A stretch of 64,000 nucleotides of DNA from DASXYG01 sp036502625. GTDB taxonomy: Bacteria; Actinomycetota; Actinomycetes; Streptosporangiales; Streptosporangiaceae. Made by a program: the position numbers and the translations under genes. Where the stretch lies: the NCBI GenBank assembly GCA_036502625.1, contig DASXYG010000098.1, forward strand, positions 41,558 through 105,557, written 5' to 3'. Every line of letters begins with the position of its first letter. Within the stretch, counting starts at the first letter, position 1. The notes under the pieces are model-generated. The model was not told the DNA's origin. It searched no databases and was given only the letters and a program-made list of their open reading frames with translations. This document shows, in pieces, positions 1-7,497 of this stretch.

Positions 1-1
1 C

Positions 2-1378
2 CCGGTGGACATCGGCGAGCTGCTGCGCCGCAACGTGGTGCTGGCCATCGAGGACGTCGCCAACGACGAGGACAAGGCGTTCCTGATGGGCACGCTGATC
101 ATCCGGATCGTGGAGCACCTCAGGATGCGCGCGCGTACGGAGCGGTTCACCGGCCTCGGCCACGCGATCGTCATCGAGGAGGCGCACCGCCTGCTGCGCG
201 ACCGCGGCGAGGACAAGTCCAGCTCACACGCGGTGGAGCTGTTCGCGGGCATGCTCGCGGAGATCCGCGCGTACGGCGAGGGCATCGTGGTGGCCGAGCA
301 GATCCCCACCAAGCTCGTGCCCGACGTCGTGAAGAACACCGCGCTGAAGGTCGTCCACCGGCTGCCCGCGCACGACGACCGGCAGCTCGTGGGCGCCGCG
401 ATGAACCTCGACGACGAGCAGTCGCGCCAGGTCGTGTCGCTGGAACCGGGTGTCGCGGCGGTGTTCGCCGACGGCATGGACCGGCCGTTGCGCATCCGCG
501 TGCCGCTGGGCGAGGGCCGCGAGCGGGTGCTGCCGTCGCCGGTGCCGCCGATCGCCGACCGCAGGTCGCACGCCTGCGGCACCCGCTGCCGCGACGACGG
601 CGCCTGCACGCTCCTCCAGCTCCGCCAGGCCGATCTCGCCGCCGACGGCGACGACGCCGCGTGGCTGCGGGTCTGGGTGGAGACGCTGCTGCTCGCGTAC
701 CTCACCAACCGCCCGCGGCCCGTGCCGCCGGCGCCGCTGTGGGTCTACTGGGACCACCTCGACCCGCGCACCGCGCAGTGCCTGCTCGCCACCGTCGTGG
801 AGCGTGCCGTGGGCCGCCGCGCCACCGTCCTGCGCCGTACGTTCGACCCCGACGACCTCACCCGGACGCTCGCCGCCCACGCGCTGCGCCTGCTCGACCG
901 CGCGGACGACCGCTTCGGGGTGCCGCCCGGCACGACCTGGGTGGTGCCGCACGTCCGGTGGCTGCACGAACTGGAAGCGCTGTTCCCGTACGGCCGCCCG
1001 CTGCCCGACCTCTGGGCGCCGTCCCCGCCCTGCGACTACGACCTGTCGAACGTCCCGGGCGAGGCCGCCGTGCCGGTCGGCACCCGGATGTTCGCGCTGC
1101 GCCGCCACCCGCTGTCCACCGAGGTCGGCCAGAACCGCTTCATCGCCTGGCGCGTCCTGTTCGGCGACGACGACCACGCCGGCTACGAGGACGACCTGGA
1201 GGCCCTGGCCCCCTGGCTGGAACCCGAGCACCGCGTCCCGCACGCCGCCGATGAGATGCGCGTCGACTGGCCGTACGTCGTGCTCTCCTGGCCGGCCCGC
1301 TTCATCCTCTCCCCCGACGACGAACCCGACCGCACCCCCACGTTCGAACCGTACGAACTCCCCCCTGACGACCTCTAG
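2..1378 (+). CDS. HerA/DUF87-like ATP-binding protein, 5' end missing
   Basis: This is the C-terminal 458 residues of a larger P-loop ATPase; the reading frame is already open at the left edge, so the Walker A region is outside the window. A Walker B-like strand (IVIEEAHRLL, about residues 55-65 of the visible part) is followed by a conserved segment containing VAEQIPTKLVPDVVKNT, which is typical of HerA/DUF87-type hexameric translocases. The remaining roughly 260 residues are a variable tail with a small cysteine cluster (CGTRCRDDGAC). HerA-family proteins move DNA or act as motor subunits. The specific role here cannot be told from this fragment. The stop is followed by the murT promoter. 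Confidence 0.75.
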   Translation, partial: PVDIGELLRRNVVLAIEDVANDEDKAFLMGTLIIRIVEHLRMRARTERFTGLGHAIVIEEAHRLLRDRGEDKSSSHAVELFAGMLAEIRAYGEGIVVAEQIPTKLVPDVVKNTALKVVHRLPAHDDRQLVGAAMNLDDEQSRQVVSLEPGVAAVFADGMDRPLRIRVPLGEGRERVLPSPVPPIADRRSHACGTRCRDDGACTLLQLRQADLAADGDDAAWLRVWVETLLLAYLTNRPRPVPPAPLWVYWDHLDPRTAQCLLATVVERAVGRRATVLRRTFDPDDLTRTLAAHALRLLDRADDRFGVPPGTTWVVPHVRWLHELEALFPYGRPLPDLWAPSPPCDYDLSNVPGEAAVPVGTRMFALRRHPLSTEVGQNRFIAWRVLFGDDDHAGYEDDLEALAPWLEPEHRVPHAADEMRVDWPYVVLSWPARFILSPDDEPDRTPTFEPYELPPDDL

Positions 1379-1430
1379 GCGCGCGGAGGCCGGATGGCCG
1401 TACCCGGTCATCCGCATCGCCGGCAGCGGC

Positions 1431-1436
1431 TAGCAT
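1431..1436 (+). promoter_or_regulatory. Probable -10 box of the murT-gatD operon
   Basis: TAGCAT fits the actinobacterial TANNNT -10 consensus. It lies 36 bp before the murT ATG, leaving room for a short leader carrying the GAGGGAGA ribosome binding site. No clear -35 box is visible. Confidence 0.4.
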
Positions 1437-1471
1437 TTGGGTGCCGTGGGGGTTCGACGAGTGAGGGAGAC

Positions 1472-2716
1472 ATGAGCCAACTTCCGTTGCGGGCACAGCT
1501 CGCGACCGCGCTCGGAGGTGTGGCGGCGTCGGTCTCCCGGCTGAGCGGCCGGGGCGACGGGTCGGTCATCGGCGGCAAGATCGCGCTGCGGCTCGAACCG
1601 GAGCTGCTGAGCCTGCTCGCCCGCGACCGCCGGCTCGCGCTGATCACCGGCACCAACGGCAAGACCACGACGACCCGGCTGATCGCGTCCGCGCTCGACC
1701 TCCTCGGCCCGGTGGCCACCAACGCCTTCGGCGCGAACATGCCGACCGGCCACGTCACCGCGCTGCAGAACGCGCCGGACGCCACGTGCGGCGTCCTCGA
1801 GGTCGACGAGAAGTACATCCCGATGGTGCTGCGCTCCACCGGCGCGAACGTCGTCGTGATGATGAACCTCAGCCGCGACCAGATGGACCGCGCCTCGGAG
1901 ATCTGGATGCTGGCCCAGCGCTGGCGCGAGGCCCTCACCGGGGTCGACACCCACGTGATCGCCAACGCCGACGACCCGGTCGTCGCCTGGGGCGCGTCCT
2001 CGGCCAAGCAGGTGACCTGGGTGTCCGCGGGCCAGCACTGGCGCGAGGACTCCTGGTGCTGCCCCGAGTGCGGCGCCCACCTCGACCGCGGCGACACCGA
2101 CTGGTCCTGCCACGAGTGCGGTTTCCGCCGCCCGGAGACCACCTGGGCGCTGGACGACACGGTGCCGGGCGGCGCCGCCGTCGACCCCCAGGGCCTGCGC
2201 CACGAGCTGCGCCTCCAGCTCCCCGGCTGGGCGAACCAGTCCAACGCGGTGATCGCGCTCGCCGCCGCGTCCGCGTTCGGCGTACCGCCCGAGCAGGCGC
2301 TGCCGCGGCTGCGCGAGGTCACGTCCGTCGCGGGCCGCTACACCACGGTCGAGCGCGACGGCAGGCAGCTCCGGCTGCTGCTGTCGAAGAACCCCGCGGG
2401 GTGGATGGAGTGCTTCGGCGTGCTGCGCGAGCCGCCGGTGCCGGTCACGCTGTCCGTCAACGCCCAGGGCCCGGACGGCCGCGACACCTCCTGGCTGTGG
2501 GACGTCGACTACCGCGTCCTGCGCGGCCGTACGGTCTTCGTCACCGGCGAGCGCCGCCTCGACCTCGCCGTCCGCCTCGAGGCCGACGACGTCGGGTTCC
2601 AGCTCGTCAACGACATCACCGAGGCGGTCGCCGCGGTGCCGCCGGGCCCGATGGACGTCATCGCCAACTACACGGCCTTCCAGCAGATCCGCGCGGCGTA
2701 CGGCCGCGTCCAGTAG
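1472..2716 (+). CDS. murT: Lipid II isoglutaminyl synthase, MurT subunit
   Basis: MurT is the Mur-ligase-like subunit of MurT/GatD, which amidates the D-glutamate of lipid II to D-isoglutamine at the cytoplasmic membrane face. The 414-residue protein has the Mur ligase P-loop GTNGKTTTT at residues 60-68. A four-cysteine zinc ribbon (CPEC ... CHEC, about 196-217) is inserted in the middle domain as in known MurT proteins, and a DUF1727-type C-terminal domain follows. I chose the ATG at 1472 because GAGGGAGA lies just upstream; the frame is open 26 codons further but without a ribosome binding site. gatD follows after 13 bp, so the two are cotranscribed. Confidence 0.95.
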   Translation: MSQLPLRAQLATALGGVAASVSRLSGRGDGSVIGGKIALRLEPELLSLLARDRRLALITGTNGKTTTTRLIASALDLLGPVATNAFGANMPTGHVTALQNAPDATCGVLEVDEKYIPMVLRSTGANVVVMMNLSRDQMDRASEIWMLAQRWREALTGVDTHVIANADDPVVAWGASSAKQVTWVSAGQHWREDSWCCPECGAHLDRGDTDWSCHECGFRRPETTWALDDTVPGGAAVDPQGLRHELRLQLPGWANQSNAVIALAAASAFGVPPEQALPRLREVTSVAGRYTTVERDGRQLRLLLSKNPAGWMECFGVLREPPVPVTLSVNAQGPDGRDTSWLWDVDYRVLRGRTVFVTGERRLDLAVRLEADDVGFQLVNDITEAVAAVPPGPMDVIANYTAFQQIRAAYGRVQ

Positions 2717-2729
2717 TGGGGGACCACAC

Positions 2730-3455
2730 ATGAGCTCAAGCTCGCTGCGGCTGGTCTGGATCTACCCGGACCTCCTGAGCACGTACGGCGACCAGGGCAA
2801 CCTGCTCATCCTGGAACGCCGCGCCCGGCTGCGCGGCATCGAGACGGAGAGCGTGCTCGTCAGGTCCGACGAACCCGTCCCCGACTCCGGCGACATCTAC
2901 CTCATGGGCGGCGGCGAGGACCGCCCGCAGATCCTCGCGGCGCAGCGGCTGCGCGGCGACGGCGGGCTGCCGCGCGCGGCCGCGTCCGGCGCCGTGGTGC
3001 TCGCCGTGTGCGCGGGCTTCCAGATCATCGGCACCGAGTTCGGCGACGACCAGGGCCGCCCGATGGCCGGCCTCGGCCTGCTCGACATCCGCAGCGGCCG
3101 CGGCGAGCGGCGCGCGGTCGGCGAGGTGATCGCCGACGTCGACTCCCGGCTCGGCCTGCCGCCGCTGAGCGGCTTCGAGAACCACCAGGGCGCCACCACG
3201 ATCGGCCAGGGCGCGCTCCCCCTCGCGAAGGTCACCGTGGGTATCGGCAACGGCGACGGCCAGGGCTACGAGGGCGCCTACCGCGACCGCGTGATCGGCA
3301 CGTACCTCCACGGCCCGGCGCTCGTCCGCAACCCCGCGCTGGCCGACCACCTGCTGGGCCTCGCCACCGGCGGCGCACTGCCCACCATCGACGACACGTA
3401 CGCCGGGCTGCTCCGCGACGAACGGCTGCACGCCGTGCGCGCCGCCGCGAAGTGA
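2730..3455 (+). CDS. gatD: Lipid II isoglutaminyl synthase, glutaminase subunit GatD
   Basis: GatD is a class I (CobB/CobQ-type) glutamine amidotransferase that supplies ammonia to MurT. The 241-residue protein has the nucleophile Cys94 in VLAVCAGFQ and the catalytic-type His194 in GTYLHGP, both as expected for the family. The early motif TYGDQGNLLIL is also typical of GatD. It sits 13 bp behind murT with a GGGGG-type ribosome binding site, forming the usual two-gene operon. Confidence 0.95.
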   Translation: MSSSSLRLVWIYPDLLSTYGDQGNLLILERRARLRGIETESVLVRSDEPVPDSGDIYLMGGGEDRPQILAAQRLRGDGGLPRAAASGAVVLAVCAGFQIIGTEFGDDQGRPMAGLGLLDIRSGRGERRAVGEVIADVDSRLGLPPLSGFENHQGATTIGQGALPLAKVTVGIGNGDGQGYEGAYRDRVIGTYLHGPALVRNPALADHLLGLATGGALPTIDDTYAGLLRDERLHAVRAAAK

Positions 3456-3600
3456 CTCTGAGTTACTGGATACGGGTTCGATAAACGCCGCCGGCGGCTA
3501 TTGTCCGCAGGCGGTCAGCGCCCTTGCCGCACGCGGCGGCCTCACGAATCCTGAACGCATTCGGTAGTCAATCGGCTACCGAAAGCAAAGGGGGACGATT

Positions 3601-4026
3601 GTGGGGAGTGTACGCAGGATCGTCACGGGGGCGGCCGTCTCGGCGGCCGGCATGGGTCTCGTACTGGCGTCCGTCCTGCCGGCCGGCGCGTCGGCCACCG
3701 CCGGACAGGATCCGAAGCTGAGACCGGCGGCTCGCGCGGCCGGCGCCCGCGCCGACACCAAGGTGTGGCTGAAGACCTGGGCGAGCGCGCCGTCGTACTG
3801 GTACTACGCCTCGGCGTCGGACAACAGCAGGGCCGGCACGCTCAACGGCGGCTCGAACTACTTCTACTGCCAGGCGGCGGGCGCGGAGTACTCGGCGCAC
3901 GGCTACCGCAATTACTACTGGGCGCGGACCGACGACGACACCGGCAACAAGGGCGTCTGGGTCAGCGACGTCTACATCACCACCGGCGGCCAGGACCAGC
4001 CGGTTCCCGGTCTGCCCATGTGCTGA
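3601..4026 (+). CDS. Small secreted protein, SH3-like
   Basis: This 141-residue protein has a Sec-type signal peptide (positively charged start, hydrophobic core, probable cleavage after AGASA near residue 33). The mature part of about 105 residues is rich in Tyr, Trp and Asn, with a final GVWVSDVYITTGG segment like those of small extracellular SH3-type domains in actinobacteria. Two Cys residues may form a disulfide. The GTG start follows AAAGGGGGACG, a good ribosome binding site. The function is unknown; it is a single gene between gatD and a convergent gene. Confidence 0.7.
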   Translation: MGSVRRIVTGAAVSAAGMGLVLASVLPAGASATAGQDPKLRPAARAAGARADTKVWLKTWASAPSYWYYASASDNSRAGTLNGGSNYFYCQAAGAEYSAHGYRNYYWARTDDDTGNKGVWVSDVYITTGGQDQPVPGLPMC

Positions 4027-4073
4027 CCAGGGGGTGTGGCGGGCGGGGGGACGCGGGGGTGCGCCCCCGCCCG

Positions 4074-4436
4074 TCAGTACACCAGGGCCTGGACGCCGTC
4101 GGTGGTGATCTCCTCCACGAACGACGGCGCGCCCGCGATGCGCACCCCGGGCAGCAGGTCGTCCTGGGTGAGCTCGCGGCGCGCCGCGCACTGCGTGCAC
4201 AGGGTCAGCCGGCCGGCCGCGAGCACCGCCGCGATGAGGTCCTCAAGGGGCGCGGCGTGCGGCAGCCGGAACTCCTCCGCACGGCCGGGCACCGCGAACC
4301 ACGACGACTCGCCGGTCAGCCACAGCGAGACATCGACCCCGCTCGCGATCGCCGCCGCCGCCACGGTGAACGCCTGGTTGCACCGTTCCGGGTCGTCCGC
4401 ACCAGCCGTTACCTTGATCACCAGGGAGCGCGCCAT
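4074..4436 (-). CDS. DsrE/DsrF-like family protein
   Basis: This 120-residue protein has the DsrE-like fold pattern: a start with KVTAGADDPERCNQAF, then a short strand/helix alternation and a cysteine pair in LCTQCAARREL. DsrE-family proteins include sulfur carriers of the YchN type, but many actinobacterial members have no known role. The ATG at 4436 was chosen because a TATTGT -10 box ends 7 nt upstream, indicating a leaderless transcript. A longer frame exists upstream but would place the start beyond this promoter. Confidence 0.7.
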   Translation of the reverse strand: MARSLVIKVTAGADDPERCNQAFTVAAAAIASGVDVSLWLTGESSWFAVPGRAEEFRLPHAAPLEDLIAAVLAAGRLTLCTQCAARRELTQDDLLPGVRIAGAPSFVEEITTDGVQALVY

Positions 4437-4443
4437 GCCCCGC

Positions 4444-4449
4444 ACAATA
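4444..4449 (-). promoter_or_regulatory. Leaderless -10 box of the DsrE-like gene
   Basis: On the minus strand this reads TATTGT (TANNNT), ending 7 nt before the ATG at 4436. No ribosome binding site is present, which is the signature of a leaderless actinobacterial transcript. Confidence 0.45.
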
Positions 4450-4481
4450 GGGCATCCGGGCGTACGGCGACGGCGCACCCC

Positions 4482-4487
4482 TAAGAT
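4482..4487 (+). promoter_or_regulatory. Leaderless -10 box before a 30-codon gene
   Basis: TAAGAT ends 6 nt before the ATG at 4494. The spacing matches the other leaderless starts in this window and supports the tiny downstream gene. Confidence 0.4.
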
Positions 4488-4493
4488 CGTCGG

Positions 4494-4586
4494 ATGGTCG
4501 GGATCGTGTTGCTCGTCGTCGTCTTCACCGTGGTCGCGGCCGCGGCCGGGCTGTTCCTGGTGAAGCTGTTCGGCATCGTCAAATGA
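4494..4586 (+). CDS. 30-residue single-span membrane peptide
   Basis: This short frame encodes one hydrophobic helix (VGIVLLVVVFTVVAAAAG) followed by a short tail with two lysines (LVKLFGIVK). Its start sits 6 nt after a TAAGAT box, as in the leaderless genes nearby. The last 8 bases overlap the end of the convergent GIDE-domain gene. Small hydrophobic proteins of this type are common and poorly characterised in actinobacteria. The call depends on promoter spacing and hydrophobicity only. Confidence 0.4.
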   Translation: MVGIVLLVVVFTVVAAAAGLFLVKLFGIVK

Positions 4587-5334
4587 CGAGGCTCGTGACG
4601 ACCAGGGCGACCGCACCGCCCACGAAGAGCACACCTCCGCCGATGTAGCCGACCCGCATCCGCGCCACCGCGCCCTTGCTGAGCTGCTCCTCCGAGCGCG
4701 TCGACACGATGAACGGCCCGTCGTCGGGCTTGGCCATGACCGGCGAACCCGTCTGGGGGTGCGGCATGCCCTTGCCGAGCGCGTAGATCGGCTGGCCGGG
4801 CGCCACGAGCACCTCGGTGTAGATGATCTCGTGGTCGCGCTTGTTGCTCAGGAACTCGATCGCCAGGCCGGCGAACCCGCCGCGCTGCTCGGCGGGCACC
4901 GCGCGGCGGAAGCTCTGCACCGGGGAGTCGACGCTGGTGCCGCGGAAGTCCAGCAGCGCGACGCCCGTCTGGTCGCGTACGTGGAAGGCCGGCGGCGAGC
5001 CGTTCTCCTGGAGCGTACGGCGGTGCGTGGACGTACGGCTGCGGCCGTTGCTGTCGTGGTGGTACTCCCGCCAGCGCTCCTCCGTCTTCGTGTGGAACCA
5101 CACGCAGACGCGGCCGGACATCGGGCCCTGGAGCTGACCGGCCGGGCCGGGCTCGGCGACGCCCTTGATCTCACACGCCGGCCCGCTGCCGGGCGGCATG
5201 GCCGTGAGGTCCGCGATGTTCAGCGTCTTCGCCGCGCGCATCGCCTCGTACTTCCGCTGCGCCCACAGGGCGAAACCGCCGAGGGCGACACCGATGACGG
5301 CGACGACCGCCGAGATGATCTGGGGGGTGTTCAT
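4579..5334 (-). CDS. GIDE-domain membrane protein (MUL1-like, no RING)
   Basis: The 251-residue protein has an N-terminal transmembrane helix (residues about 5-25, IISAVVAVIGVALGGFAL), a long exposed middle region and a C-terminal transmembrane helix (about 228-250). The middle region carries the features of the GIDE domain of the mitochondrial E3 ligase MUL1: an early GVAEPG..LQGPMSG motif, CVWFHTKTEERW, and a late YTEVLVAPGQPIYALGKG segment. No RING finger follows, so it is not itself a ubiquitin ligase. Bacterial GIDE proteins have no established role. The start at 5334 is the ATG just before the first hydrophobic helix. Confidence 0.75.
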   Translation of the reverse strand: MNTPQIISAVVAVIGVALGGFALWAQRKYEAMRAAKTLNIADLTAMPPGSGPACEIKGVAEPGPAGQLQGPMSGRVCVWFHTKTEERWREYHHDSNGRSRTSTHRRTLQENGSPPAFHVRDQTGVALLDFRGTSVDSPVQSFRRAVPAEQRGGFAGLAIEFLSNKRDHEIIYTEVLVAPGQPIYALGKGMPHPQTGSPVMAKPDDGPFIVSTRSEEQLSKGAVARMRVGYIGGGVLFVGGAVALVVTSLVI

Positions 5335-5456
5335 ACGGCTTTCGGGTTCCTCGGTACGGGGGTTCGGGAGCGGGACGTGGTGGATTCTCCCAGGTTCTCC
5401 CGGGATCGCCACGTGGTGGGACGCTTCCCTGCGCGCGTACGGTTCCGGCCGCCGTT

Positions 5457-5462
5457 AGGCTG
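5457..5462 (+). promoter_or_regulatory. Leaderless -10 box of the nitrobindin gene
   Basis: TAGGCT ends 7 nt before the GTG at 5470, which decides the start in favour of this GTG over the ATG at 5485. Confidence 0.45.
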
Positions 5463-5469
5463 GCGTGCC

Positions 5470-5964
5470 GTGGACACCCCCGAGATGCATCCCGACCTGG
5501 AACCCATCGCCTTCCTGCTCGGCAGATGGGAAGGGGCAGGCGTCGGCGGATACCCGACGATCGAGAGCTTCCGGTTCGGCCAGGAGATCACCTTCCGCCA
5601 CGACGGACGCCCGTTCCTGATCTACCAGAGCCGCACCTGGCTGCTCGACGACGACGGCGAGCTGATCCGCCCGTCCGGCATGGAGACGGGCTTCTGGCGC
5701 CCGCAGCCGGACCGCGGTGTGGAGGTGCTGCTCGCCCACCCGACCGGCATCACCGAGGTCTACATCGGCGAGGTCGTGTTCCACAAGATCGAGCTGCGCA
5801 CCGACATCGTGGCGCGCACCACCACCGCGAAGGACGTCACCGCGGGCCACCGGTTGTACGGCCTGGTCAACGGCGACCTCGCCTATGCGTACGACATGGC
5901 CGCGATGGGCGAACCGCTCCAGGCCCACCTCTCGGCGCAGCTCAAGCGGGTCGACGAGGACTGA
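5470..5964 (+). CDS. Nitrobindin-like heme-binding beta-barrel protein
   Basis: Nitrobindins are small ten-stranded barrels that bind ferric heme and react with nitric oxide or peroxynitrite. The 164-residue protein has the family's N-terminal signature LLGRWEGAGVGGYPTIE and then repeated beta strands (EITFRHDGRPFLIYQSRTW, EVYIGEVVF). The conserved C-terminal histidine of the family is a candidate in the AHLSAQLKRV tail. The GTG start is set by the leaderless -10 box. The convergent ClpP-like gene ends 10 bp downstream. Confidence 0.85.
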   Translation: MDTPEMHPDLEPIAFLLGRWEGAGVGGYPTIESFRFGQEITFRHDGRPFLIYQSRTWLLDDDGELIRPSGMETGFWRPQPDRGVEVLLAHPTGITEVYIGEVVFHKIELRTDIVARTTTAKDVTAGHRLYGLVNGDLAYAYDMAAMGEPLQAHLSAQLKRVDED

Positions 5965-5973
5965 CGGGGCGGG

Positions 5974-6660
5974 TCAGCCCGCCTCGACCAGGCCGTACTC
6001 CACCGCCTCGACGGCGGTGAGGTAGCGGCCCGCGCGGGCGTCGGCGCGGATCTCCTCGATCGTGTGGCCGGTGGCGTCGGCCAGGCGCTGGTAGACCGCG
6101 GCGAGCTGGGACTCATGGCGGTCGGCGTGGGCGGCGACCTGCTCGGCGGTGCCGTCGGCGGTGGACCGCGGCTCGAAGAGGTGCAGGGCGGCGTGGGGCG
6201 CGGCGCGCCGCTGGTCGGCGCTGACGAGCACGGCGAGCGCCGGGCCGCCGACCTCGCCGAGCGCGGTGGCGTAGACCGCGGCGCCGAGGGTGTCCATGGT
6301 GTCGACGACGGCGAGGGCCGCGACCGGGTCGGCGTCGGGGGTGCTGAGCTGGAGGCGGATCGGCGCCTCGCTCGCGGCGGCCAGCGCCATGAGCCGGGCA
6401 CACAGGGTGGCCGCGGCCGTGTCGTCCAGGTGGCCGCGGCTGAACACGATGCGCTGGTCGAGCAGCCGGTCGTCGAGGTCGTCCGCCGCGCGCCGCATCC
6501 CGGTCGGCGCTACGTCGGGTGCGAGCGGCCGCCCCGGCTCCCCGGGCCCCCACGGGAGGTCCGGCCGCGGCCGGTGCGGTTCAGGGATCTCCGGCGGCCC
6601 CGGCGGGAACGCGTCGCCGCCGGGCGGGAACGCCGCGGCGGTGCTGGACGGGTCGCTCAT
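5974..6660 (-). CDS. ClpP-like protein lacking catalytic residues
   Basis: The 228-residue protein has a Pro/Gly-rich N-terminal tail of about 60 residues and then a crotonase-like ClpP fold: QRIVFSRGHLDD, a helix with LCARLMALAA, and LQLSTPDADPVAALAVVDTM, the counterpart of the ClpP INSPGG region. Where ClpP has its serine (GLAASM) this protein has GEVGGPALA. Where ClpP has the catalytic His (MIHQP) it has LHLFEP. It is therefore probably not a protease. Its partners are unknown; no second clpP or clpX lies nearby. The ATG at 6660 follows a GAGGAGG ribosome binding site. Confidence 0.8.
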   Translation of the reverse strand: MSDPSSTAAAFPPGGDAFPPGPPEIPEPHRPRPDLPWGPGEPGRPLAPDVAPTGMRRAADDLDDRLLDQRIVFSRGHLDDTAAATLCARLMALAAASEAPIRLQLSTPDADPVAALAVVDTMDTLGAAVYATALGEVGGPALAVLVSADQRRAAPHAALHLFEPRSTADGTAEQVAAHADRHESQLAAVYQRLADATGHTIEEIRADARAGRYLTAVEAVEYGLVEAG

Positions 6661-7005
6661 CGAGGTCGCCTCCTCGCGGTGGCGGGTCGTACGGGGAAAT
6701 GGGACGACCCCCGGGCTGGCTCCGTGTCGTCGCGGCGGGGGCGTACCTCGCGTCAAGCGGCTGAGCACGGGATCGGCCGGACTTGCCGATCGGCCCGGGG
6801 GTCGGGTGACTGTCTGAATTTCGCCGACCGCCGTTTCCGGTGACCGGCTGACGGCGGCTAGCTGACAGCCACCTCGCGTGTCCTCAAGTCATACATACTG
6901 TTGGACCACCTCCTTTCCCACGTACGACGCACGTTACGTCCCACCTCCCAAATGGGGCAAGTGGATTATCGGCGGCACCGTGGAACCGCACATAGACTGC
7001 GGGGG
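6661..7005. other. Divergent intergenic region (345 bp)
   Basis: This gap separates the divergent ClpP-like and Fur-family genes. It holds the ribosome binding site of the former and the -10 box of the latter. The stretch 6925-6955 contains two near-copies of CACGT..ACG, possibly part of a regulator site. No RNA gene or additional reading frame with credible coding features was seen. Confidence 0.5.
6993..6998 (+). promoter_or_regulatory. Leaderless -10 box of the Fur-family gene
   Basis: TAGACT ends 7 nt before the ATG at 7006; no ribosome binding site lies between. Confidence 0.5.
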
Positions 7006-7488
7006 ATGCCAACCCGTCACCCGGCGAGCAGCCGTTCAGGCGACGACGCCGCGCACCCGGGCTCCCCGCCCACGTGGCACGAGGAGCTGCGGTCGCGCGG
7101 CTATCGGGTCACGCCGCAGCGCCAGCTCGTGCTCGAGGCGATCAAGAAGCTCGGCCACGCGACGCCGGACGACATCTGCTGCCTCGTCCAGGAGACCGCG
7201 CGCGGCGTCAACATCTCGACGGTGTACCGCACGCTGGAGCTCCTCGAGGAGCTCGGCCTGGTCACCCACACCCACCTCGGCCACGGCGCCCCGACGTACC
7301 ACCTGGCCTCTGAGGCCGACCACCTCCACCTCGTCTGCCGCGTCTGCGGCCAGGTGATCGAGGTCGGCACGGAGATCGCCGCCGGCCTGAGCCACCTGCT
7401 CGAACGCGAACACGGCTTCGAGACCGACGTCCGCCATCTCACCGTCTTCGGCACCTGCCGCGACTGCCGCGCGCAGGCGGGGGATTAG
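7006..7488 (+). CDS. Fur-family transcriptional regulator
   Basis: Fur-family proteins are dimeric metal-dependent repressors. The 160-residue protein has a winged-helix domain (LRSRGYRVTPQRQLVLEAI, then ISTVYRTLELLEELGLV) and a metal-sensing domain with the ADHLHLVC motif, followed by C..C and a final CRDC pair that would hold a structural zinc. I cannot decide between the Fur, Zur and PerR-like subtypes. The frame is open upstream to 6901, but the leaderless -10 box places the start at 7006. ygfZ begins 9 bp after the stop with its own -10 box. Confidence 0.9.
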   Translation: MPTRHPASSRSGDDAAHPGSPPTWHEELRSRGYRVTPQRQLVLEAIKKLGHATPDDICCLVQETARGVNISTVYRTLELLEELGLVTHTHLGHGAPTYHLASEADHLHLVCRVCGQVIEVGTEIAAGLSHLLEREHGFETDVRHLTVFGTCRDCRAQAGD

Positions 7489-7497
7489 CCTGGGCGC

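Noticed and set aside
224..1417. Long minus-strand open frame opposite the HerA-like gene
   Set aside because: It is a mirror of the real gene; composition is Arg/Val/Gly-rich with no family motif, as expected for the antisense of GC-rich coding DNA.
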